Under the pieces are notes generated by a model that saw only the letters and a program-made list of their open reading frames with translations, was not told the DNA's origin and did no database searches. Positions 7,089-12,552 of a stretch of 12,552 bases of DNA are shown piece after piece. Source of the stretch: Pseudomonadota bacterium (GTDB taxonomy: Bacteria > Pseudomonadota > Gammaproteobacteria > Arenicellales > UBA868); the NCBI GenBank assembly GCA_018661145.1, contig JABJIU010000141.1, positions 1 to 12,552 of the forward strand. The letters are read 5' to 3'. Both the position numbers and the translations under genes were made by a program. Every line of letters begins with the position of its first letter. Positions within the stretch are counted from its first letter, which is position 1.

Positions 7089-8057
7089 CTATCGAAGACG
7101 GGCGCGCCATCGTTGCTTTTGCACTTGCAACGACTCTTCACTACCGTCGTGCCAGGAGTCCATCCACTTATCGATGGGCAAGAACGTGTTGCCATAATTG
7201 AGATTAAAGTACTGGTGATGCAACTGATGATACCAGTCCCCGGTATTCACCTTTAGTTTCCGTCCAAGCTTGAGATATTCGAACCCCGAGTGAGATACAG
7301 TTGGATTCAGTGCCTGGTACATCCCTGTCACGAGGATGACAATCGGGTGAACTGGAACGAACCACCACAGAACAAACGGGGAAAAGTACAGCAGGTGCTC
7401 GATTGGGTGCATGGATATTCCACTCCATGGCCCAATATCAACGTTTCGATGGTGCAAGCTATGCACACTCCGATACATCGGGCGCCAGTGCAAAAACCTA
7501 TGGCCCGCGTAAAAATTGGCTGTCGACCAGAAAAACAGGATATAGATTGACGCAACAAACCACCAGGGGTTCTCAACGATTGGCAGGTGTCCGGAAGCGT
7601 AAATCCAATAGCTGATTGCCTCGAAACCGGTCCATACCGTGACCCCCGAAACAATACTCCAAAACATGTTGTCTTTAACCTGATCACCCCACAAGAACGC
7701 CTTGGGGTCGGCCGCCAGAGCATTTCGGTTCATTCGATATTGCCGACCCTGCTTGTTTTGTCTGTGCAGCCACCAGTGCAGGCTGCCCGCGAAGAAAAGG
7801 AGAAGCGCGCAATTACGTAGCCATAGGAGCGCAATCCAACCCGGCGCGAACACGGTCATTGTTTCGAGCGATGGCGTCAGGAACCACCATATTGGAAACG
7901 CCATCGCCAGATATATGAACCCCAAGGGGAACAGGATGTCGAAGAACAGATAACGTAGCGCGGACGCCACACGAAACGGCCGGGAGTAAAGTGGCGGGAT
8001 ACTTATATTGTCCGGCTCATAGTCTCCCGATAAAGGATGTTTTGCTCTTGACTGCAT
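7089..8057 (-). CDS. Sterol desaturase/fatty acid hydroxylase family membrane protein
   Basis: This is an integral membrane di-iron oxygenase-type protein of 322 aa. The histidine boxes are HRFLH (186-190), HSLHH (199-203), HPIEH (217-221) and HQLHH (277-281), the arrangement of the fatty acid hydroxylase superfamily that hydroxylates or desaturates sterols, lipids or carotenoids using O2. Hydrophobic helices appear around 36-60, 75-97, 131-155, 166-185 and 222-248. Trp and Tyr are abundant near the membrane edges. The C-terminal tail is basic. The substrate is not readable from sequence. The ATG at 8057 has only a weak ribosome site. A close paralogue, in opposite orientation, starts at 11966. 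It follows the dehydrogenase remnant and the ABC importer on the same strand. Confidence 0.9.
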   Translation of the reverse strand: MQSRAKHPLSGDYEPDNISIPPLYSRPFRVASALRYLFFDILFPLGFIYLAMAFPIWWFLTPSLETMTVFAPGWIALLWLRNCALLLFFAGSLHWWLHRQNKQGRQYRMNRNALAADPKAFLWGDQVKDNMFWSIVSGVTVWTGFEAISYWIYASGHLPIVENPWWFVASIYILFFWSTANFYAGHRFLHWRPMYRSVHSLHHRNVDIGPWSGISMHPIEHLLYFSPFVLWWFVPVHPIVILVTGMYQALNPTVSHSGFEYLKLGRKLKVNTGDWYHQLHHQYFNLNYGNTFLPIDKWMDSWHDGSEESLQVQKQRWRARLR

Positions 8058-8097
8058 ATCTCATCTAAAGCTCAAAAACGCTTTTTCCAGTAGCTTG

Positions 8098-8238
8098 CTA
8101 GCCGAACAATGCATAGGCCTCCTTGGCCTCGCTAAGGACGAAGCGATGCGTGAATATCTGATCGAGATCAATGCCACGATCGGCAATATATTGGGCGCAT
8201 TCAGCTTGTTCAAATGACCGGAACGTCCAGGATCCCAT
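8098..8238 (-). pseudogene. C-terminal remnant of a zinc-type (MDR) dehydrogenase
   Basis: On the minus strand a 46-codon frame runs from an ATG at 8238-8236 to TAG at 8098-8100. It reads MGSWTFRSFEQAECAQYIAD, then RGIDLDQIFTHRFVLSEA, then KEAYALFG. This is the usual last segment of medium-chain dehydrogenases such as threonine or sorbitol dehydrogenase: a GSWTF/GSFTF strand, a helix, the THRF-L-EA element and a final AYALF helix. The other roughly 300 residues, with the zinc ligands and the Rossmann fold, are absent. An in-frame TGA lies a few codons upstream and the ABC permease gene ends at 8259, so the body of the gene has been lost rather than frameshifted. It is too short to be a working enzyme. 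A short independent peptide is a less likely alternative. Confidence 0.75.
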
Positions 8239-8258
8239 GATCGTGATCGATCAAAAAA

Positions 8259-9086
8259 TCAGTGCGAGTCGCTTCTTAGTCCACTTGATAGGTGGAGCAT
8301 CCAGTCCACAACGAAGTTCACCGCCACAGTAAGACCGGCAATGGCGATCGCCGGCAGCAAAGGTGTAATGTCGTTGTAGTTGATCAATGTGGCCGTTTCC
8401 CGAACCATCGACCCCCAATCTGCCAGGGGTGGCTGAATCCCTAATCCAAGGAAACTGAGTGCTGCAATAAAAAGAAAGACGAAACAAAAGCGCAACCCAA
8501 ACTCTGCCAACAGCGGTGCTGTGATGTTTGGCAACACCTCTTTACGAATTATCCATCCCATCCCTTCGCCTCGCAGCCGCGCTGCTTCAACAAATTCCAT
8601 AACCACCACATTCATCGCAGCAGAGCGGGCAATACGAAATACTCGGGTACTATCCAGCAGCGCAATAATCAGCACCAGTGATGGAATAGAAGTGCCGAAA
8701 ACGGTGAGCAGCAACAAGGCAAAGACCAGAGACGGAATCGCCATCAGTATATCCACGAGGCGGCCTATCAGCATATCGTAAGCCCCGCCCAGTATGGCTG
8801 CCAGCATGCCCAACGTACCTCCCACAAAAAACGCAATCGCTACTGTGAGGAATGCTATGCCGATGGTGTTTCTTGCTCCATAGATCAGCCGAGTGAGCAT
8901 GTCGCGGCCGATGTTGTCAGTACCGAAAACAAACTTATCCGACCACAGTTCATATGACGATCCAACAATTGCAGTCTCCCCGTAAGGGGCAAGCAGCGGC
9001 GCAAACAATGCAACAAAGGCATAAGCCAGGATTGCGAGAACGCCGACCTTGGCACTGAGGGGGGCTGTCCAGAGCAGTTTCAGCAT
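8259..9086 (-). CDS. Oligopeptide-type ABC permease, DppC/OppC-like
   Basis: This is the second membrane channel subunit of a peptide/nickel-type importer (275 aa). The FGTDNIGRDMLTRLIYGARN segment (54-73) is diagnostic of DppC-type permeases. The EAA loop that contacts the ATPases is FVEAARLRGEGMGWIIRKE (165-183), and FLGLGIQPPLADWGSM (212-227) is the conserved late motif. The N-terminal helix (14-34) and about five further helices cross the membrane. The usual C-terminal DPR(L/T)R ending is replaced by HLSSGLRSDSH. Its ATG is 12 bases after the DppB-like gene, so they form one operon. The ATPase genes that normally follow are absent: the next thing downstream is the dehydrogenase remnant, 20 bases on. 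The altered tail and this junction together suggest that the 3' end lies at a rearrangement point. Confidence 0.92.
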   Translation of the reverse strand: MLKLLWTAPLSAKVGVLAILAYAFVALFAPLLAPYGETAIVGSSYELWSDKFVFGTDNIGRDMLTRLIYGARNTIGIAFLTVAIAFFVGGTLGMLAAILGGAYDMLIGRLVDILMAIPSLVFALLLLTVFGTSIPSLVLIIALLDSTRVFRIARSAAMNVVVMEFVEAARLRGEGMGWIIRKEVLPNITAPLLAEFGLRFCFVFLFIAALSFLGLGIQPPLADWGSMVRETATLINYNDITPLLPAIAIAGLTVAVNFVVDWMLHLSSGLRSDSH

Positions 9087-9098
9087 CGTTGGATACGT

Positions 9099-10055
9099 CT
9101 ATCGCGGGTGCAGCAACCGGGGGTTGGAAACAATCGACACAATATCTGCTAGCAAGTTGAGCAAAATATAGACCGCCGCAAAGATGATAGCGCAGGCCTG
9201 AACTACGGGCAGATCGCGCTTGGCGACGCTGTCCACCAACAGTTGCCCGAGGCCCGGGTAGACAAAAACGACCTCCACCACCACGACCCCCACCACCAGA
9301 TAAGCCAGATTAAGGGCGATCACGTTCACGATCGGCCCCCAGGCATTAGGCAGTGCATGATAAACAATCACCCGAAACGCCCGTGTGCCCTTTAGGTGCG
9401 CCATCTCGATGTATGGACTTGAGAGCAGATTGATAATTGCCGCGCGTGTCATCCGCAGCATATGCGCGAGCACTACCAAGGTAAGAGTCAGCGCCGGGAG
9501 AATCGTTCGAAACAACTGATCCCCAAACGCGAGGTTGGTACTTACATTAGAAATACCGGGGAATATCCCCGCTTTCACAGAAAGAAACAGAATCAGGATA
9601 TAAGCAACAAAGAACTCAGGAAACGAGATAGAGGTCAGCGTCGTCAGGTTAACAATCCGGTCGAAAATACTGTTTCGATACAACGCTGCCAGCAACCCCA
9701 AAAGCAGCGCCAACGGCACCGCAAACGCCGCCGCCAAGCCGCCTAAGAACAACGTATTGGAAAGGCGGGTTCCGACAAACTCGGAGATATCTCTCTTACT
9801 TGCAAGAGACTGGCCGAGATCACCCGTGAAAATTCCGCCAAGCCATTCGAAGTAACGAATATGTGCGGGCCGATCCAGCCCGATCTCTTTTCTAAACGCG
9901 GCAACGGTCTCAGGGGTTGCAGACTGCCCTAGCATCGCCTGGGTGATATCGCCCGGCAGCAATTCCACCACAAAAGCAATAATCAGCGACACAGCAAACA
10001 GTGTCAGTAACCCCAACCCTAAGCGCTGGAGGATAATTCTTGCTAGTGATGACAC
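9099..10055 (-). CDS. Oligopeptide-type ABC permease, DppB/OppB-like
   Basis: This is the first membrane channel subunit (318 aa) of the importer. Features typical of the family are the N-terminal helix (11-31) followed by LLPGD (32-36), the GLDRPAHIRYFEWL and TGDLGQSLASKRDI segments (59-90) in the periplasmic loop, and the cytoplasmic EAA loop PYIEMAHLKGTRAFRVIVYHALPN (214-237). The late motif EVVFVYPGLGQLL (261-273) and the final helix ending NPRLL are also standard. Six membrane segments are expected. The start is GTG with only a weak AGGGCGG upstream; no better in-frame start is evident. It lies 113 bases after the binding-protein gene, and a hairpin in that gap may lower its expression relative to the binding protein. 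The likely substrates are short peptides or similar molecules, but this cannot be decided from the permease. Confidence 0.93.
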   Translation of the reverse strand: MSSLARIILQRLGLGLLTLFAVSLIIAFVVELLPGDITQAMLGQSATPETVAAFRKEIGLDRPAHIRYFEWLGGIFTGDLGQSLASKRDISEFVGTRLSNTLFLGGLAAAFAVPLALLLGLLAALYRNSIFDRIVNLTTLTSISFPEFFVAYILILFLSVKAGIFPGISNVSTNLAFGDQLFRTILPALTLTLVVLAHMLRMTRAAIINLLSSPYIEMAHLKGTRAFRVIVYHALPNAWGPIVNVIALNLAYLVVGVVVVEVVFVYPGLGQLLVDSVAKRDLPVVQACAIIFAAVYILLNLLADIVSIVSNPRLLHPR

Positions 10056-10106
10056 TTGACCGCCCTGAAGGATCTCAAATTGGGCCTTGCAACGAGCCTC
10101 ATACCC

Positions 10107-10140
10107 AAAAACCCTGGCGAGGCATCGGCCCTGCCAGGGT
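10107..10140 (-). terminator. Attenuator-like hairpin between binding-protein and permease genes
   Basis: ACCCTGGC at 10111-10118 is perfectly complementary to GCCAGGGT at 10133-10140. After a one-base bulge, AGG (10120-10122) also pairs with CCT (10130-10132), leaving a 7-base loop. On the minus strand the hairpin is followed at once by TTTT (10110-10107). It lies 28 bases after the stop of the binding-protein gene and before the permeases. A leaky intrinsic terminator at this spot is a common way to make more binding protein than permease. The short T-run argues for partial rather than full termination. Confidence 0.6.
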
Positions 10141-10168
10141 TGATTGGGCTATTAACCAGTGACTCTAA

Positions 10169-11782
10169 TCAGGCAAACCACCAGCGTTCAGCCGCTTTAC
10201 AGCCATCTAACTCCCAGTTACCGCCGATCACATCAGGATGGCGAACCTTGTCGTTGATTGCAAAGATGTCCTGCAGGAAGAGCGGCAGCACGGTAGCACC
10301 GTCATTATGGACAATCTGTTGCATCTCTACATAGATCGCCCGCCGTTTAGTGGGGTCAGTTTCTACTCGCCCCTTCAGAAGCAGATCATCGAACTGGGCG
10401 TTTTTCCAGTAGGTGTCATTCCAGGCAGCTTCTCCCCAGTACACAGTAGAGAACATCATATTCTCCGTGGGACGACCTGACCAGTAACACGCCGAAAACG
10501 GCTTTTTCATCCAGACGTTCGACCAGTAACCATCATCCGGCTCCCGAACCACCTCAACATTGATACCTGCCGGTCGCGCGGTCTCGGCCATCATCTGGCC
10601 GGCATCAATTGAGCCACCGAAACCAGTCTCTGCCGCGTGAAACTTGACATTGAGGCTGTCAAAGCCCGCTTTCTTCAGGTGATACTTGGCCTTGTCCGGA
10701 TCGTAGCCACGCTGTGGCAGTTCATCAGTGGTAGCGCGATAAACATTAGCCGGACCAATGGGGTTATCGTTACCCAACTCGCCATATCCGCGTGCGACCA
10801 CCTGGAGCCACTGCTCCCGGTCGATGATGTACTTCATGGCTGTCCGGACGTCGTTATTATCAAACGGCGCCACGTTGGTCAGCATCGGAAGCGTAACCTG
10901 CTTGTTACCTTTGGTGACATCGACCACGATACCTGGCTGACGCTTGAGCAGGTCAGCGGTCTTAGGCGCTACGTTGTTCATCGCGTCAAGCTCACCCGTG
11001 CGCAGGGCATTTTCCCGAGCTGACGAATCAGCGATCTGGAGTGTCTCCACTTCATCAAAGAAACGTCGGTTGGGCTTCCAGTAGTTGGGGTTAGCTTTAG
11101 TCAGGGTACGTACACCCGGCTCGTGCTCAACCAGAGAAAAGCCGCCTGTGCCTGTGCCAGATTGCCAGTCGACGGTGCCGTCTCCGTTAGATGGGCAGAT
11201 CAATATGTGATAGTCGGTGAGGATGAAGGGGAAGTCAGCATCGCCGCCTGACAGTTCCACCACGACTCCGTATTTACCGTCGGCTTTGACTGACGTTACT
11301 GCGCCCAACTGACCTTTGGCTGCAGACTTTGAATCTTCGCCCAAATGATGATTAAGGGAATCAACGACGTCCTCAGACGTCAGTGATTTGCCGTTGTGAA
11401 ATTCGACACCTTGGCGGACCTTGAAGTTCCAGGTCTTCGCGCCATTACTGCCCTCCCAGCTTTCTGCAAGTTCCGGTACGAGCTCCCCTGAGGGCGCGAC
11501 CTCGGTCAGGTTGTTACGCAACTGGCCGAACTGCACGTTCAACATGTAGTGGTCGAGAATCTGGCCCGGATCCAGCACATCGCTGGTGGCACCACCCGTC
11601 ACACCCTGGCGAAAACGTCCACCCTGCTTGGGTGCCGCCATCGCGCTTTGCATATAAAGACCGGGTGCCATCGCACCGAGGCCCATGGCGGAAACGCGCG
11701 AAAGAAATTCACGTCGACTCATACTGCCCTTGGACACCTTGGTTTGCAGGCGGTTGAGTTCTTTTTGCTGTCTGCTATACAT
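10169..11782 (-). CDS. Family 5 (peptide/nickel-type) ABC substrate-binding protein, Tat-exported
   Basis: This is the periplasmic binding protein of the importer (537 aa). The N-terminus has a twin-arginine signal: SRREFLSR at 22-29, a short hydrophobic stretch (MGLGAMAPGLYMQS) and a likely cleavage after AMAA near residue 50. The mature part shows family 5 features: LTEVAPSGELVPELAESWE, then KTWNFKVRQGVEFHNGK, SLTSEDVVDSLN, and later NDVRTAMKYIIDREQWL and RGYDPDKAKYHLKKAGF. Tat rather than Sec export suggests folding before export. The start ATG at 11782 has GGAGG about ten bases upstream; an ATG at residue 21 just before the RR motif is a possible internal start. It is the first gene of the operon and diverges from the second desaturase. 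The substrate is not identifiable; opines, peptides or glycosides are all possible for this family. Confidence 0.93.
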   Translation of the reverse strand: MYSRQQKELNRLQTKVSKGSMSRREFLSRVSAMGLGAMAPGLYMQSAMAAPKQGGRFRQGVTGGATSDVLDPGQILDHYMLNVQFGQLRNNLTEVAPSGELVPELAESWEGSNGAKTWNFKVRQGVEFHNGKSLTSEDVVDSLNHHLGEDSKSAAKGQLGAVTSVKADGKYGVVVELSGGDADFPFILTDYHILICPSNGDGTVDWQSGTGTGGFSLVEHEPGVRTLTKANPNYWKPNRRFFDEVETLQIADSSARENALRTGELDAMNNVAPKTADLLKRQPGIVVDVTKGNKQVTLPMLTNVAPFDNNDVRTAMKYIIDREQWLQVVARGYGELGNDNPIGPANVYRATTDELPQRGYDPDKAKYHLKKAGFDSLNVKFHAAETGFGGSIDAGQMMAETARPAGINVEVVREPDDGYWSNVWMKKPFSACYWSGRPTENMMFSTVYWGEAAWNDTYWKNAQFDDLLLKGRVETDPTKRRAIYVEMQQIVHNDGATVLPLFLQDIFAINDKVRHPDVIGGNWELDGCKAAERWWFA

Positions 11783-11965
11783 ACGCTTTCATCCTCCGTA
11801 ATTATGTCAAATACTGTCGTTTTCAGACAAAATCTACTCTTCCCCAGATCAGGGGCTGAGGGGAAACTAACCCGCAATATCCTTGCTGTCAACGAGGATT
11901 TGGGGCAGATAGAATGCTTTGGGCCAGGTGGGACTCAACCCACATCTAATATAGGCAACCCAGTC
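11783..11965. promoter_or_regulatory. Divergent control region between the importer and the second desaturase
   Basis: This 183-base gap must hold promoters for both directions. On the minus strand TTGACA (11892-11887) is followed, after 16 bases, by a weak TAGTTT (11870-11865). On the plus strand TAGAAT (11910-11915) could be a -10 box, without a clear -35. Two inverted repeats stand out: TTCCCC (11841-11846) with GGGGAA (11861-11866), and GTGGG (11928-11932) with CCCAC (11939-11943). They are candidate operators or leader hairpins. None of these sites has independent support; only the GGAGG ribosome site just before the binding-protein gene is convincing. Confidence 0.35.
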
Positions 11966-12552
11966 ATGGACAAACCCTCTCGAACTGCTGTTCCTGAAGC
12001 CGGCGCGCCAATCGAGGTTCCGGTAATGTATGCTTGGCCGCCGAGGCCGTTAGCGGCTTTGCGATGGATTCTTGCAGGATGGCTGCTTCCCTGGTGGGGA
12101 TGTTTCGCATTATTGGCCGTCTCATGCTGGTACTTCTTCACACCAGATCTTGCGTCGATGAAGGTACTGTCCTGGGAGTGGATGTCTCTAATCTGGCTGC
12201 GTAACGCGGTACTGCTTACCCTCTTCGCGGCGCCCCTGCACTGGTGGCTTTATACCCGGCAGGGCCAACAAGATGAAACCAAACTGAACAAAACGTGGCA
12301 GCCCAGGACCTCGTCCCGCTTTTTATTTAACTCACAGCTTAAAGACAATGTTTTCTGGTCCCTGGTCAGCGGCGTAACGATCTGGACGTTCTTTGAGTCG
12401 ATTACCTTCTGGCTGTATGCGAATGGCTACGTGCCGGTAGTTCAATGGAAAGGGTCAGAGCTGTACATCCTGACTCTGGGAATTGTGACCGTTTTCTGGA
12501 GTCCATTACATTTTTACTTCATCCATCGACTGCTGCACTGGCGCCCGCTTTA
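11966..12552 (+). CDS. Second sterol desaturase/fatty acid hydroxylase paralogue, 3' end cut by the window
   Basis: Hand translation from ATG 11966 gives 195 codons without a stop up to the window edge. The N-terminal 30 residues are hydrophilic and Pro-rich. They are followed by hydrophobic helices around 34-58, 73-95, 130-152 and 165-186, and the first histidine box HRLLH (187-191). The remaining His boxes lie outside the window. It is clearly a paralogue of the protein at 7089-8057: over the 34 residues starting at KDN (126-159 here, 128-161 there) I count 22 identities, and the pattern LRNA-LL-FA-PLHWWL is also shared. The second protein lacks the first one's N-terminal sequence and has a different linker around 98-120. 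It should be an inner-membrane di-iron oxygenase; the substrate is unknown. It is transcribed away from the ABC importer. Confidence 0.88.
   Translation, partial: MDKPSRTAVPEAGAPIEVPVMYAWPPRPLAALRWILAGWLLPWWGCFALLAVSCWYFFTPDLASMKVLSWEWMSLIWLRNAVLLTLFAAPLHWWLYTRQGQQDETKLNKTWQPRTSSRFLFNSQLKDNVFWSLVSGVTIWTFFESITFWLYANGYVPVVQWKGSELYILTLGIVTVFWSPLHFYFIHRLLHWRPL

Noticed and set aside
7072..7100. Stem-loop around the stop codon of the first desaturase (CGTCTCGAT with ATCGAAGACG)
   Set aside because: The stem has a bulge, half of it lies in the coding region, and no T-run follows on the minus strand, so it is not a supportable terminator.
11922..11945. tRNA-like T-arm on the minus strand (GTGGG stem, TTGAGT loop, CCCAC stem, then a CCA a few bases on), possibly an island attachment site
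   Set aside because: The loop is six bases and lacks the invariant TTC order, and there is no matching acceptor, D or anticodon arm upstream. It is most simply a chance inverted repeat.

Overview
The window looks like proteobacterial (Pseudomonadota) chromosome. The support is a formate-dehydrogenase maturation gene (fdhD) beside a DUF3305 gene, a DUF6494 gene, a class III cyclase/TolB-like/TPR protein, a cobalt-type nitrile hydratase operon and a Tat-exported oligopeptide-type binding protein. I cannot place it below phylum with confidence; a marine or soil gamma- or alphaproteobacterium would fit. Coding density is high and no gap exceeds about 190 bases. GTG and TTG starts are frequent. 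I see no rRNA, tRNA, CRISPR array or insertion sequence.

Layout. (1) 1-1447: a left-truncated DUF3305 gene (minus) diverges from fdhD (plus), probably the edge of a formate dehydrogenase cluster lying to the left. (2) 1452-4261, minus strand: a cyclase/TolB/TPR signalling protein, then a small DUF6494 protein, then a lone soluble ABC ATPase that overlaps it. The ATPase runs tail to tail into fdhD. (3) 4352-6050, minus strand: nitrile hydratase alpha, beta and accessory/activator genes, linked by two GTGA overlaps. (4) 6157-6936, minus: an orphan SAM-dependent methyltransferase. (5) 7089-8057, minus: a fatty acid hydroxylase/sterol desaturase family membrane protein. (6) 8098-8238, minus: the 46-residue C-terminal remnant of a zinc-type (MDR) dehydrogenase. 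(7) 8259-11782, minus: an oligopeptide-type ABC importer with binding protein, attenuator-like hairpin, DppB-like and DppC-like permeases, and no ATPase genes. (8) 11966-12552, plus, truncated by the window end: a second paralogue of the desaturase.

How they work together. FdhD supplies sulfur to the Mo-bisMGD cofactor of formate dehydrogenase, and DUF3305 is a recurrent neighbour of such clusters. The nitrile hydratase trio forms a complete enzyme plus its maturation factor, but no amidase is visible to use the amide product. The importer has a binding protein and two channel subunits but needs ATPases from elsewhere. It ends at what looks like a deletion or rearrangement junction beside the dehydrogenase remnant, and it is bracketed by two desaturase paralogues in opposite orientation. 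The most unusual parts are this 8.1-12.5 kb region, the altered cysteine layout of FdhD and the non-canonical cyclase active site.
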